DNA of 64,000 nucleotides from Luminiphilus syltensis NOR5-1B (GCF_000158175.1 NZ_DS999411.1:93951-157950), one strand, 5' to 3'; positions 8,337 through 17,543 are shown, numbered from the stretch's first letter. Numbers and translations are program-made. The notes: a model not told the origin generated them from the sequence alone.

Positions 8337-10522
8337 GATTCTTTTCCCAACAGAGCAAGCGCTGTCTCGACTATCGCGGCGCAAGATGGCAGCGTTGCCG
8401 CATAGGCAGGGCCCGTAGGAATGAAGCAGTCCTCTGCCGTAAGCCGCGCAATCCGCTGCAACCCCGCCTCATGCAGGTGAGCCATAATAGCCTCGGATAC
8501 ATTGCCCGACCGGCGGCACTCGTCAACCACCAAGACATGCTCCGAACTGCCTATGGCTTTGATGAGAGAATCCACGGGTAACGGTGCAAGCCAACGGAGA
8601 TCAATGAGACAAGTGTCGATGCCATACTCACGCTCCAGCGTGCGAGAAGCCTGGTTGGCGAGGTAGTAGCCATTACCGTAACTGACAATGGCCAGAGGGC
8701 CGTTACCGCGCTGGGCGACCTCCCCAAAAGGCGCCGTGTAAGTCGCCTCCGGATAGGCGCTGCTCCAAGCGTTATCGCCGTCTTCATGAAGGTCGCGGGT
8801 ATTGTATAAAGCGATAGGCTCGAGAAAAACCACGATACGTTGTTCCTCGCGCGCAAGCCGTACCGACTCGCGCAACATAGCGACAGCATCGCGTCCACTG
8901 GAGGGACAGGCGACTATTAATCCTGGGATATCTCGAAGCACGCCCAGGGAGTTGTCATTGTGGAAATGGCCGCCAAAGCCTCGCTGGTAAGCAAGCCCAG
9001 CGACACGTACAACCATAGGATTTGTAAACTGGCCATTCGAAAAGAATGATAGCGTTGCCGCCTCACCTCGGAGCTGATCCTCCGCATTATGTATATAGGC
9101 GAGAAACTGAATTTCCGGTATTGGCAGGAATCCATTGTGAGCGGCGCCTATAGCAAGCCCAAGGATAGACTGTTCATCAAGCAACGAGTCCATGACACGA
9201 CCTGCTCTGAACCGCTGCTGTAGCTTCTGAGTTACACCGTATACTCCGCCTTTCTTACCAATATCTTGCCCGACAAGAAAAATTTCCTGATGCTCTAAAA
9301 GAAGGTCTAGCAGACACCAATTGAGAAGCTTCGCCATTGGCTGAGGCTGTTCTATGTTATTCCATTCTCGACCAAAGGCTTTGCGGCGCTCGTCAGGACT
9401 TACGATAGACGCCGGAGCGACGGCACGTCTCGGTGGCACAATACTGCGCATCACATCGGTAGCGCTCGCCAAGTGGGGCCTGACGGCAGCCTGCGCGGCA
9501 ATCGCTTCACATTGAGCTCCAACCTGATCGTAAATAGCCAACAGTGCAGACCCGTCAAGTATTCCTCGATCAGCAATAAGCCGCGCAGTATGCAAAATTG
9601 GATCCTGCTGTTCGTCGGACGCGATGTCTTCGCTTGAGCGATAGCTAATTTCAGGGTCGGAACCGGCATGGCCAAGTAAGCGCACCATCGACAAATGAAG
9701 GAAGGCGGGTTGGCGCTGCTCGCGCACGTGCTCGACGGCCTCCCGCGCTACGGCGTACGCGTCATAGGCATTCAAACCATCAGCGTAAAAATAGCGCAAT
9801 CCCGGACGATGCTGGAAGCTGCTGGCAATCCAGCCTTCCGGTGTCGGCACCGAAATGCCAATACCGTTGTCTTCGCAGACGAAAAGGATTGGAAGCCGCA
9901 GGCCACGGTAGCCCATCCAGGCTGCCGTGTTGATTGCACCCTGCGCGGTCGAGTGGTTGGCGGAGGCATCACCGAACGTGCACGCGACGATACTGTCGCG
10001 ACGGAGGGGGTGGAGACCTCGGTTTACCCCCCGAGGCATGTCAATGGAATACGCCGCGCCGACCGCCTTCGGGAGGTGACTGGCGATGGTTGAAGTCTGC
10101 GGCGGAATCGCGAGCGATCGCGAGCCGAGGACCTTGTGCCTGCCGCCGGATATGGGGTCTTCGGAAGAGCACGTGAAGCTCAATAACATGTCTTGGAGGG
10201 GTGTGCTTCCCGGAACGCGCATCGCCCGGCGGATCTGAAAGGCTGCATCTCGATAATGCAAAAATGCCATGTCGTCATCACGAAGTGACTCGGCGACTGC
10301 GGCCATGTTTTCGTGCCCAGAAGAACCGATGGTATAGAAGCTCTTACCATTTTTCTGCAAATTTCTGGCAATTCTATCCAGGTGGCGCGACATACATTGC
10401 GCGCGAAAAATTCCGATGGCGGCAGCGTTCGTGAGACCGGCGCGGCCCACATCCCCGACTGCATAGTCTCCCGCCTGCATGCGCCGGCGCAGCTTGTCGT
10501 TCAGTTGATTGGCGTCACTCAT
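8333..10522 (-). CDS. fused alpha/beta 2-oxoacid dehydrogenase E1 component
   Basis: At 729 residues this protein joins the E1 alpha and E1 beta chains, which are usually separate. Residues 1-380 are alpha-like, with the TPP/Mg motif starting GDASANHS (G184-D185) and ending EDNG (N219). Residues from about 390 are transketolase-like beta, with FLVGQDIGKKGGVYGVTQKL and a C-terminal domain from about 600 (DTCLIDLRWLAPLPVDSL). Such E1 enzymes decarboxylate branched-chain or related 2-oxoacids on TPP and pass the acyl group to a lipoyl E2. No E2 or E3 gene is in the window. Its neighbour, overlapping by ATGA, is an acyltransferase. No strong ribosome site precedes the ATG at 10522. Confidence 0.85.
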   Translation of the reverse strand: MSDANQLNDKLRRRMQAGDYAVGDVGRAGLTNAAAIGIFRAQCMSRHLDRIARNLQKNGKSFYTIGSSGHENMAAVAESLRDDDMAFLHYRDAAFQIRRAMRVPGSTPLQDMLLSFTCSSEDPISGGRHKVLGSRSLAIPPQTSTIASHLPKAVGAAYSIDMPRGVNRGLHPLRRDSIVACTFGDASANHSTAQGAINTAAWMGYRGLRLPILFVCEDNGIGISVPTPEGWIASSFQHRPGLRYFYADGLNAYDAYAVAREAVEHVREQRQPAFLHLSMVRLLGHAGSDPEISYRSSEDIASDEQQDPILHTARLIADRGILDGSALLAIYDQVGAQCEAIAAQAAVRPHLASATDVMRSIVPPRRAVAPASIVSPDERRKAFGREWNNIEQPQPMAKLLNWCLLDLLLEHQEIFLVGQDIGKKGGVYGVTQKLQQRFRAGRVMDSLLDEQSILGLAIGAAHNGFLPIPEIQFLAYIHNAEDQLRGEAATLSFFSNGQFTNPMVVRVAGLAYQRGFGGHFHNDNSLGVLRDIPGLIVACPSSGRDAVAMLRESVRLAREEQRIVVFLEPIALYNTRDLHEDGDNAWSSAYPEATYTAPFGEVAQRGNGPLAIVSYGNGYYLANQASRTLEREYGIDTCLIDLRWLAPLPVDSLIKAIGSSEHVLVVDECRRSGNVSEAIMAHLHEAGLQRIARLTAEDCFIPTGPAYAATLPSCAAIVETALALLGKES

Positions 10523-10674
10523 GGCTTAGGTTCGCTGCTCTTTCTCTGCGGGACTCGGGTAGACTGCTGCAGCGGCATCGTCCGCCTCGGCTCCTGGAAT
10601 GGCGGGACGACGACTCGACCGACGAGACCTTGTAGGAGACCCCGCACGTTGGCTTCCAATAATTACTCCCATAC

Positions 10675-11862
10675 TCAAAACGCGGGGATGTCGGTCTGCG
10701 TACGGCCCAATATCAGCGCATGGATGTCATGGGTGCCTTCATAGGTGTTCACCACCTCGAGGTTCATCATATGGCGCATCACCGGGTATTCGTCGGAGAT
10801 ACCGTTGCCACCGAGCATGTCCCGAGCTTTGCGCGCCACCTCCAGCGACTTGCCACAGGAATTACGCTTGATCAGCGAGATCAGCTCCGGGGCAATTTGG
10901 CCGGCATCCATCAGTACGCCGGCGCGATGACAACCCTGAAGCCCGAGGGAGATCTCGGTCTGCATATCGGCGAGCTTGAGCTGGATCAACTGGTTGGCCG
11001 CCAGCGGACGATTAAACTGTTTGCGCTCCATGGTGTAGTCACGCGCGGCGTGCCAGCAGGTCTCCGCCGCACCGAGAGCACCCCAGGCGATACCGTAGCG
11101 GGCATTATTGAGACAGCTGAACGGCCCCTTGAGACCCTCGACGCCCGGCAACATCGCGTCTTCACCGACCACCACGTCTTCCATAACAATTTCACCGGTG
11201 ATCGAGGCGCGCAGCGATAATTTGCCCTCGATTTTGGGTGCCGACAATCCGGGCATACCCTTTTCCAATACAAAACCGCGAATGACGCCGTCGTCGGTCT
11301 TGGCCCAGACCACAAAGACATCGGCGATGGGGCTGTTGCTGATCCACATCTTGGCGCCGGTCAGGGAGTAGCCACCCTCAACGGTACGAGCGCGGGTCAC
11401 CATTCCGCCGGGGTCGGAGCCGTAATCGGGTTCGGTGAGACCAAAGCAGCCAATCCACTCACCAGTGGCCAGCTTGGGCAGATACTTTTCCCGCTGGGCT
11501 TCACTGCCGAAGGCATGGATGGGGTACATCACCAGCGACGACTGCACGCTCAGCATGGAGCGATAGCCCGAATCGACCCGCTCGACCTCCCGTGCGACCA
11601 GCCCGTAAGAAACGTAATCAACGCCGGGGCAGCCGTAGCCATCGATGGTGCTGCCGAGCAGGCCCAGCTCGCCCATTTCCCGGAAGATCTCAGGGTCGGT
11701 CTGCTCCTTCTGGAAGGCATCTCTTACCCGAGGCAACAGTTTTGCCTGAGCGTATTGATGAGCCGAATCCCTGACCATGCGCTGCTCATCGGTGAGCTGT
11801 TGCTCAAGAAGAAAAGGATCGGTCCAGTCTAATTTTGCCCATGAGTTACCAAATGCCGCCAC
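10675..11862 (-). CDS. gcdH: glutaryl-CoA dehydrogenase-type acyl-CoA dehydrogenase
   Basis: This flavoenzyme oxidises and decarboxylates glutaryl-CoA to crotonyl-CoA in lysine, tryptophan or glutarate breakdown. The 395 residues have the three acyl-CoA dehydrogenase domains. [20 protein letters not shown] is the glutaryl-CoA dehydrogenase signature in the N-terminal domain. The catalytic base is E375 in [17 protein letters not shown] LysR gene is divergent, 102 bp away, which is the common arrangement for gcdH. The class III CoA transferase at 48.6 kb could supply glutaryl-CoA but is far away. Good confidence in gcdH over generic short-chain acyl-CoA dehydrogenases. Confidence 0.9.
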   Translation of the reverse strand: MAAFGNSWAKLDWTDPFLLEQQLTDEQRMVRDSAHQYAQAKLLPRVRDAFQKEQTDPEIFREMGELGLLGSTIDGYGCPGVDYVSYGLVAREVERVDSGYRSMLSVQSSLVMYPIHAFGSEAQREKYLPKLATGEWIGCFGLTEPDYGSDPGGMVTRARTVEGGYSLTGAKMWISNSPIADVFVVWAKTDDGVIRGFVLEKGMPGLSAPKIEGKLSLRASITGEIVMEDVVVGEDAMLPGVEGLKGPFSCLNNARYGIAWGALGAAETCWHAARDYTMERKQFNRPLAANQLIQLKLADMQTEISLGLQGCHRAGVLMDAGQIAPELISLIKRNSCGKSLEVARKARDMLGGNGISDEYPVMRHMMNLEVVNTYEGTHDIHALILGRTQTDIPAF

Positions 11863-11964
11863 TGAGTTAGCCTCATTTTTTAGGATGTTGCAGTTAGGTT
11901 AGCAGTGCGCTTATGATATTAAAAATATATTTAAAATATTAAATTGATATAATAATTATATTCT

Positions 11965-12894
11965 ATGGATTTTCGTAAACTTCAAATTTTCCTGTGCCTT
12001 GCCGATGAAGGCAGCTTTGTCGGTGCAGCCCAGCGCCTGAACATTGCGCAGTCCGCTGTAAGCATTGCCGTGCGTAAACTAGAACACGAGCTGGGCATAG
12101 TGCTGGTCAACCGCGATCGACGCGCGACAAGACTCACCGAGGAAGGACTACTCCTAGAAGCTCGCGGACGGGAGCTGATGAATCACGCCGCTACAGTCGA
12201 ACAGCAGATTGCGGCTCGCAAGGAACTAATGAGCGGTACCGTCAGTATTTCCAGCCCCTCGATGTTGGCGACCTACTACCTGCCCGAGTTACTCTCGACG
12301 TTCCTGGATGCCCACCCCGGCGTGACAGCCTCGGTAACTCAAGTGGGCACAGAAGACACTCAGAAGGCACTGCTCGACGGCGAAACTGAGCTGGGAGTAA
12401 TCGTCGCTGAGCGTTGCGCTCCGGGGTTGCTTGAGAGCCTGCCGCTGAAGCAGGAACGTTTGTGCCTTATCGTGACGGAATTGCACCCGTTCGCTAAGCG
12501 AGCCTACCTCCGTTTATCCGATCTCCGAGATCAACCACTCGTTGTATATGAACCCGGCTACTTTGTTCGCGATGTTCTTGATCAACTGTTCGCGGCACAG
12601 ACATTTTCGCCCGATATCCGAGTGACCACGAATTTTCTACCGTTGATTCTCAGCATGGTACGCAAAGGCGTCGGGGCTACGGTCGGAGTAGGACTAGTTG
12701 CCGAGGAAGAAACGGACTTAAGGGCGATCCCTATTGTCCCGCGGATTGACGTCAATATGGTCTTGGCTCGAGTAGCGGGACGTCGCATCTCGATTGTGAA
12801 CCATAGCTTCTTCGAATGGGTAGGGAAGCAAAGCCAGAAAGACGCTAGCAAGCCTCCCCACCACATTGACAGCGCTGGACTTCCCGCAAATTAG
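11965..12894 (+). CDS. LysR family transcriptional regulator
   Basis: A 309-residue protein starting MDFRKLQIFLCLADEGSF, the standard LysR N-terminus. The winged helix-turn-helix fills residues 1-60 (AAQRLNIAQSAVSIAVRKLE). A periplasmic-binding-like effector domain spans about 90-290. It is divergent from glutaryl-CoA dehydrogenase across a very AT-rich 100-bp gap, so it most likely activates that gene in response to a pathway intermediate (inference from family habit). The start is the only ATG consistent with the family. Confidence 0.9.
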   Translation: MDFRKLQIFLCLADEGSFVGAAQRLNIAQSAVSIAVRKLEHELGIVLVNRDRRATRLTEEGLLLEARGRELMNHAATVEQQIAARKELMSGTVSISSPSMLATYYLPELLSTFLDAHPGVTASVTQVGTEDTQKALLDGETELGVIVAERCAPGLLESLPLKQERLCLIVTELHPFAKRAYLRLSDLRDQPLVVYEPGYFVRDVLDQLFAAQTFSPDIRVTTNFLPLILSMVRKGVGATVGVGLVAEEETDLRAIPIVPRIDVNMVLARVAGRRISIVNHSFFEWVGKQSQKDASKPPHHIDSAGLPAN

Positions 12895-13039
12895 GGCAAG
12901 TCCACCCCGCTGGTCTGGAGCGAGCCTTCGTTAGTCATTTTGACAGACAACCGCCTCGAAAAAGACGTAGATTTCACATTCAGGCTTGGGATTGTTTATC
13001 CCTCGCTAATATTCCACGGATTGTTTAAGGAGTGAAGCA

Positions 13040-13231
13040 ATGGGAAAGCGTTGGGTTTATTTTTTTGATTTCGCAGGATGGCTGCTGTTTCTGGTGTGTT
13101 CCATTGTCTACACCTACGGGAGTTGGAAAGGCGGAGATCCTATATTTTTAACCGGAAGTTTGATTTTTCTGGTGGCCTGTATCTCTTTCATGATTCCTAT
13201 GATCGTCAACAGGCGAGCTTACCTTGGGTGA
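13040..13231 (+). CDS. small two-helix membrane protein of unknown function
   Basis: A 63-residue protein with a good AAGGAG ribosome site (13027-13032) before the ATG. Two hydrophobic segments are visible: about residues 8-26 (FDFAGWLLFLVCSIVYTY) and 36-55 (PIFLTGSLIFLVACISFMIP), joined by a short polar loop (GSWKGGD). It is probably an inner-membrane protein. I do not recognise the family. It stands alone between a LysR gene and the RidA operator and may have its own promoter. Confidence 0.6.
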   Translation: MGKRWVYFFDFAGWLLFLVCSIVYTYGSWKGGDPIFLTGSLIFLVACISFMIPMIVNRRAYLG

Positions 13232-13357
13232 CGCCTGTAAAGATTTGGGCGACGAGGCTTCTATTTGTCCCGGTAAGTTGATGCCTTAGATGGGTGTGTA
13301 ACACCCAACTAACGACGTCTCAGATCAGAGGAAATGCACACGTGCTTACTGTTATTT

Positions 13358-13385
13358 TGTGAATATTTTATTTCATTTATTCATT
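13358..13385. promoter_or_regulatory. 28-bp dyad operator candidate, site 2 of 5 (RidA-deacylase module 1)
   Basis: TGTGAA at 13358-13363 and TTCATT at 13380-13385 are separated by 16 AT-rich bases. Each half differs by one base from AGTGAA/TTCACT, and the extended arms GTGAATA/TATTCA match site 3. It lies 57 bp upstream of the RidA ATG. Spacing and position relative to the gene are the same as for the other sites. Confidence 0.55.
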
Positions 13386-13442
13386 TTTTTCACTACTATC
13401 GGACCTCAAGCGGTAATGACAAACAGCTAATGGAGCCATCAT

Positions 13443-13835
13443 ATGGCGTTGCCCGATGAGGACATCCAGCATATCGAATCGGCAGATCTAGTTTCTACTG
13501 GAGTAATCTATGATGGCGTTCTGTATTTTTCAGGGCTGACCGACGAGAGTACTGATAATCACAACCACGACGCCTACGAACAAACTCGTATCATTCTCGA
13601 CAACGTAGACCGATACCTGAAGCTCTATGGCTCAAACCGTCGCCGCCTGCTACAGGTGCAGATCTGGCTCGCCGATATGAGCGATTTCAACACCATGAAC
13701 CGCGCGTGGGTCGAATGGCTGGGGAACAGCCCAAGGCCGGCACGCGCGTGCGTCCAAGCAGGCCTAGCGGGCCCACAGTATCGTGTTGAGGTAATGGTAA
13801 CCGCCGCTATTGAGCAAGATCATTGTACGCCGTAG
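13443..13835 (+). CDS. RidA family protein
   Basis: A 130-residue member of the RidA/YER057c/UK114 family, which as trimers hydrolyse reactive enamine/imine intermediates or act on related small amides. The family pattern is present: VSTGVIYDGVLYFSGLT at the N-terminus, a long helix (ARIILDNVD-like region at about 50-60), LLQVQIWLADMSDFNTMNRAW, and the C-terminal PARACVQAGL with the conserved Arg. A GGAG site lies 7 bp upstream. It is followed by a deacylase gene after 105 bp, and a chimeric remnant of a second copy lies at 30.3 kb. Its presence suggests a deamination or N-dealkylation step nearby (inference). Confidence 0.88.
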   Translation: MALPDEDIQHIESADLVSTGVIYDGVLYFSGLTDESTDNHNHDAYEQTRIILDNVDRYLKLYGSNRRRLLQVQIWLADMSDFNTMNRAWVEWLGNSPRPARACVQAGLAGPQYRVEVMVTAAIEQDHCTP

Positions 13836-13940
13836 CCTCTTTTCTGGACACGACAAGGAAAGAGGGTTCCCACGAATCCATCGATCCGAAATCATCGGAA
13901 CACTAGCCGCGGCTGCTAATACAAAAAGGAAGACGCCAAA

Positions 13941-14957
13941 ATGACCTTTTCTCCCATTTGGACCGACATCGACTGGGACCACCGCGGTAGGCAGGATTCC
14001 TTTCTGTGTATGGAACACGCAGATATTGGGTTGGATATTATCCAGATTCCTATTTCCGTCCTCAACAACGGTAGCGGTCCTACGGTGCTGCTCTTGGGCG
14101 GTGTCCATGGTGATGAATACGAAGGGCCAGTGGCTTTGACCAGACTTCTGGCCGAGATCGACCTCGAGCGGCTGAGCGGCAGACTTATTGTTATGCCGGC
14201 CGTAAACCTCCCAGCCGTACTGGCTGGGACACGTTCATCACCGCTCGATGGCGGTAATCTCAATCGTTCTTTTAGTCCAACGGCCACCGATTCGCCGACA
14301 GTCCGAATCGCGCGATATCTGAGCGACGTGATATTCCCGCTGTGTGACTACTGTTTTGACAGCCACACAGCCGGCAGCTGCGCAAATCACTACCCCGCCG
14401 CCTATGTGTCTCTTACCGGCGATCGAGCTAAAGACATGGCAGCCCTGGACACCTTGGAATACATCAATTCACCGCTGTCTTGGGGTCAGCCAGTCCTTGA
14501 CGGGCCATTCTCAGAATGGGTGGCGGTTGAACATGGAGTGACCTACTTCGGCAGCGAAATGGGTGGCTGCTCCCATCTGCAGTCAAACATGCTGTGGCAC
14601 TCCGAGCGGGCGATTTACCGCTTGCTCGATCACATTAAAGTTCTACCCCTGGACGAGCAGTGGTCCGGCACGCTGGAGTCGCGTTGGATCACCGGAACAC
14701 AGGGCGGTATGATTTATGCGCCAAACAACGGTGTGCTGCTCGCCATGCACGAACCGGGAAACAACGTCCGATCCGGCGACCTCGCGGGTCTCATCTATAC
14801 GCCTGAGATCCCCTCCCAGGCACCCTTGGAGCTCCACTATCCGAAGGACGGAATTCTGACCGCAACTGCCACTACCGGGCGCGTTAAGCGAGGTAGCCTC
14901 ACACATTGGATTATGGATGAATCAAGCAAGGAAGCGCTCCTGGCGAGCGCATCTTGA
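13941..14957 (+). CDS. aspartoacylase/succinylglutamate desuccinylase family deacylase
   Basis: A zinc-dependent amidohydrolase-type deacylase of 338 residues. The metal and catalytic residues are visible: H56 and E59 in GGVHGDEYEG, H142 in FDSHTAG, the substrate-binding N108-R109 in GGNLNRSF, and E206 in FGSEMGG. A C-terminal beta domain starts at about residue 245. Relatives include ectoine-pathway DoeB and AstE; they remove an acyl group from an amino acid. No ectoine hydrolase or doeC/doeD is nearby, so DoeB is not claimed. The gene's TGA overlaps the TTG that begins the BCCT remnant, mirroring the ATGA junction at 30629 in the second module. Confidence 0.88.
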   Translation: MTFSPIWTDIDWDHRGRQDSFLCMEHADIGLDIIQIPISVLNNGSGPTVLLLGGVHGDEYEGPVALTRLLAEIDLERLSGRLIVMPAVNLPAVLAGTRSSPLDGGNLNRSFSPTATDSPTVRIARYLSDVIFPLCDYCFDSHTAGSCANHYPAAYVSLTGDRAKDMAALDTLEYINSPLSWGQPVLDGPFSEWVAVEHGVTYFGSEMGGCSHLQSNMLWHSERAIYRLLDHIKVLPLDEQWSGTLESRWITGTQGGMIYAPNNGVLLAMHEPGNNVRSGDLAGLIYTPEIPSQAPLELHYPKDGILTATATTGRVKRGSLTHWIMDESSKEALLASAS

Positions 14958-15335
14958 TAACTAACGGCGTCGTGGCGACCGCTATGATGGTTGCCGTGAT
15001 TATAGCTCTTCCGGTAATCGTACCGAGCGCAACAACCTCCGAAGCTAGCGGGTTTAGCGCGAATTCATAGAGCGCTGGTATGCAGCACTATACAGGTACA
15101 CAACCAGCGTTCTCGTGCTGTTCGTCTTCGTGCTTTGCAACCCCATGCAGCTGCTCTGCTATTGGAGGTAGGCGCGACCGTGAAGATGGTCTTTGCCCAG
15201 CTCAGTAACACGGCATCCGAGCACCATGAATGTCCGTGTCGATCCCTTTTTCCATTGTGTTTTTCGGTTGAACAGCTACTTTTATCGGCCGCGCAATCTT
15301 CGACCGATTCAGAAACGTCAACGCCGTTCAGTTAA
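14954..15335 (+). pseudogene. BCCT transporter remnant (module 1), frameshifted and internally deleted
   Basis: Four pieces match the intact BCCT protein at 30629-32158 in order. (1) 14954-15070 reads VVATAMMVAVIIALPVIVPS against VPIAVTAVLITAMALIAPDT, then a TAG. (2) 15070-15171, in another frame, reads VFVLCNPMQLL against VFLLCNPIELL, then a TAG. (3) 15168-15230 reads GATVKMVFAQLSNTA against GTTVTVVSAQSGITA. (4) 15230-15335 reads MSVSIPFSIVFFG, a TGA, then RAIFDRF, against ISVSIPFSFVYLA and RSAVDRL. About 220 codons are missing between pieces 1 and 2 and about 160 between 2 and 3. The first codon is TTG where the intact gene has ATG. It cannot make a working transporter. Confidence 0.85.
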
Positions 15336-15349
15336 AGCGCAGCGCTTCT

Positions 15350-16021
15350 TCAATGGGTCTCGGCAAGCACTTGGCTAAATGATTTACCATCGCGCAGTGC
15401 TTGACGCATGACGACGTCAGACTCAACGTCGGCGTTAAGCATTTCCTGGACCTCCGCGCTATATGAATTCGGTACTACCACACACCCATCGCCATCGCCC
15501 AGCACAATGTCATTGGTCTCGACCAACGTTCCGGCACAAATAACTGGCATATCTACAGAGACAATCCTCGCCCTTTTAATGAAACTCAAAGGAGAAAATC
15601 CAGAGCAGAACACCTGATAGCCGATACCTCGGATACCCTGCGAATCTCTGATCCAGCCGTCCGTTACCCAGCCTGGCGAACCGCGCATCTGAGCGGCGGT
15701 AGCAATAATCTCGCCGATAATCGTGTACCGATTGGGCCACCCACAGGCCACGACCGGCACATCACCAGGCTGCAGGGACTCAATAAATGCAATCAAGCGC
15801 TCCATTAGCTCATCGTAATCCTGAGCCGTCTCACCCGGAGCGAATTGCATAGTCCGGGCTCGCCCAACAAGCACACCGCTCCCGTCCAGAGCGCGTACAG
15901 TTGGATCAAGCACCTGACCACTTTTCCCGAGGCGATCCAACGCGTCAGCAGCAGCGGGTGTCTCGGCGTTCGTCCAACCTTCCATTCCGCCCGCTAAGGG
16001 TGTCTTCCTCTCATCTGTCAT
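15350..16021 (-). CDS. RraA-like protein (4-hydroxy-4-methyl-2-oxoglutarate aldolase family)
   Basis: A 223-residue member of the RraA/dimethylmenaquinone-methyltransferase-like fold. Family marks are the N-terminal AADALDRLGKSGQVLDP, the central GEIIATAAQMRGSPGWVTDG followed by WIRDSQGI (substrate/metal G-x-A and RD residues), and the C-terminal DIVLGDGDGCVVVP. Members outside the RNase E inhibitors are divalent-metal aldolases or decarboxylases of 2-oxo acids. It lies 120 bp downstream of the Rieske oxygenase on the same strand and probably shares its promoter, which suggests cleavage of an oxidised product (inference). Confidence 0.85.
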   Translation of the reverse strand: MTDERKTPLAGGMEGWTNAETPAAADALDRLGKSGQVLDPTVRALDGSGVLVGRARTMQFAPGETAQDYDELMERLIAFIESLQPGDVPVVACGWPNRYTIIGEIIATAAQMRGSPGWVTDGWIRDSQGIRGIGYQVFCSGFSPLSFIKRARIVSVDMPVICAGTLVETNDIVLGDGDGCVVVPNSYSAEVQEMLNADVESDVVMRQALRDGKSFSQVLAETH

Positions 16022-16141
16022 ACTAGTACCATTCCCGCGTGTGTATTGCTTGTTTTAGTTGGAGCTCTAAAATTGTACCAATACGACCTTGCCTTCGTCG
16101 CAACGATGAAAAAGCCAACCAGCCAATGAAGTTCGAAACAA

Positions 16142-17260
16142 TTAGGCCAACGCCGCCTTGTAGGCATTCCATGTGTAGGCAAGCATGCGTACCGAGTGTT
16201 CTTCACGCTTGTATACGAACTGGAAACCTCCGACGTTGGTACGCAAGTTGCGCTGCTGCTTTTCTGCGGCTTCACCGTCTTCGTTAAAGGTTTGCTTGTA
16301 AAGGTCAACCCAACGATTGAACCGATCTTCCGGAACCCCTTTGTCGATGAAATAGTGCTGGCGCACGCAGCAGGACTCCGGGCCCGTGGGAATAACCTGA
16401 AGCACCAACATCAGATCGTTCTGCTGAACGATTGAACACCCGGGAAAAAAATGCAGAACCAACTGATCACCACCGCTTAGGTCATCGCTATTCTCCGGCT
16501 CAAAACCCTTGTAGTGCGAGATTGTCATTCTGTCCGTATAGCGAAGACTGTAATCGCCGTCTTTGGTGGCGAATGCCTTAGAAAGGGACTCGCTGTGTAA
16601 AGTTAAGCAGTGGTAGCATTCGTAATTATTATCCTGCCAGAGCTTCCAGTTTGAGCCCTGATTTACTTCCAACCCTACTCGATACGTGTACCGGTCCGAA
16701 CTATCATCAAGCCCCTCCTCGGCAACCCACTGCGTCATATGCGGGTGTGTGACACGCAGTGGCGCGGCATTCGGGTCAGGATTGACAAAAACCAGGGAGC
16801 CCCAGGTGTCGACGGCAACGGGGAAAAGGGAAGAGTCCGACTTATCGAAATGCGTCTCGGACTCCGTGTCCGGTGCCCCTACCAGATTACCCGTAAGATC
16901 GTAAGACCACGAATGATAGGCACAACGCAGCACTCGACAACGGCTTTGCTCCTTCTCGACCACAGGATAACCGCGGTGACGGCAAATATTTAGAAAACCG
17001 TGCAGTTCGCCGTCCTTAGCGCGGGTCACGACGACCGATGAATTCCCGACTAAACCTGCAACAACATCACCCTCAGTCGATAACTGGTCCAGCGGCGCAA
17101 AGTATTGCCATGAATTGGAGAAAATCGCTTTCGCCTCGAACTCATACACATTGGGGTCATAATAGGTGTGCGGCGGTAGACCGCGGTTGCGCTGCAGCGC
17201 GTCCTCTACCTCCGCCACATCAATCCCCAAATCCTCCGCCCGAGTAGCTTTGCCTGTCAT
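16142..17260 (-). CDS. Rieske non-haem iron oxygenase, carnitine/betaine monooxygenase-like
   Basis: A 372-residue oxygenase component. The Rieske 2Fe-2S ligands are C93, H95, C113 and H116 (ICRHRG and CAYHSW). The mononuclear iron ligands are H217 and H222 in NYECYHCLTLH, with a C-terminal acidic ligand in NEDGEAAEKQQRNL. The bridging residue before the first His is E214, three residues upstream. Carnitine monooxygenase CntA uses Glu at this spot, whereas most Rieske oxygenases use Asp. Relatives demethylate or split quaternary ammonium compounds. I chose the ATG at 17260 because AGGAG lies 9 bp upstream; the frame is open to 17302. No reductase gene is in the window. A perfect dyad lies 56 bp upstream. 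Confidence 0.88.
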   Translation of the reverse strand: MTGKATRAEDLGIDVAEVEDALQRNRGLPPHTYYDPNVYEFEAKAIFSNSWQYFAPLDQLSTEGDVVAGLVGNSSVVVTRAKDGELHGFLNICRHRGYPVVEKEQSRCRVLRCAYHSWSYDLTGNLVGAPDTESETHFDKSDSSLFPVAVDTWGSLVFVNPDPNAAPLRVTHPHMTQWVAEEGLDDSSDRYTYRVGLEVNQGSNWKLWQDNNYECYHCLTLHSESLSKAFATKDGDYSLRYTDRMTISHYKGFEPENSDDLSGGDQLVLHFFPGCSIVQQNDLMLVLQVIPTGPESCCVRQHYFIDKGVPEDRFNRWVDLYKQTFNEDGEAAEKQQRNLRTNVGGFQFVYKREEHSVRMLAYTWNAYKAALA

Positions 17261-17315
17261 GTGCTCTTCTCCTAAATCCCTTGACGCAATTGATGGTAGC
17301 AAAGGACGCCAACAT

Positions 17316-17343
17316 AGTGAATATAAAAATGCATATATTCACT
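17316..17343. promoter_or_regulatory. 28-bp dyad operator candidate, site 3 of 5 (Rieske/XRE divergent region)
   Basis: AGTGAATATA at 17316-17325 and TATATTCACT at 17334-17343 make a perfect 10-bp inverted repeat with an 8-base centre, the strongest of the five sites. Counted as half-sites it is AGTGAA-N16-TTCACT. It lies 56 bp upstream of the Rieske ATG and 200 bp from the divergent XRE-cupin gene. A lone AGTGAA half-site follows at 17381. Autoregulation by the XRE-cupin protein is plausible but unproven. Confidence 0.7.
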
Positions 17344-17543
17344 TTTGTTTTTACCGAACAACAAATCTAAGACCGATAGCAGTGAATTTTTTAAAGCGCC
17401 GGGGCAATTAAGTTGAATTTCCTCACGGATTGGGTCACCGTTGGCGCTAAATGGAGCGAGGACTGCTCGAAAAGGGGCCAAACACGGCGTCGAACTCACA
17501 GTAAAGCTATAACGCCAGAATCACAGAAGGAGCTTTGAGTAGC

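Noticed and set aside
13941-14957. Naming the deacylase DoeB (ectoine pathway)
   Set aside because: The fold and zinc residues fit, but no ectoine hydrolase, doeC or doeD gene is in the cluster, and the other genes point to a different substrate.
17381-17386. A second AGTGAA near the XRE-cupin gene, and another at 34498
   Set aside because: Neither has a TTCACT-like half 16 bases away, so they are single half-sites expected by chance.
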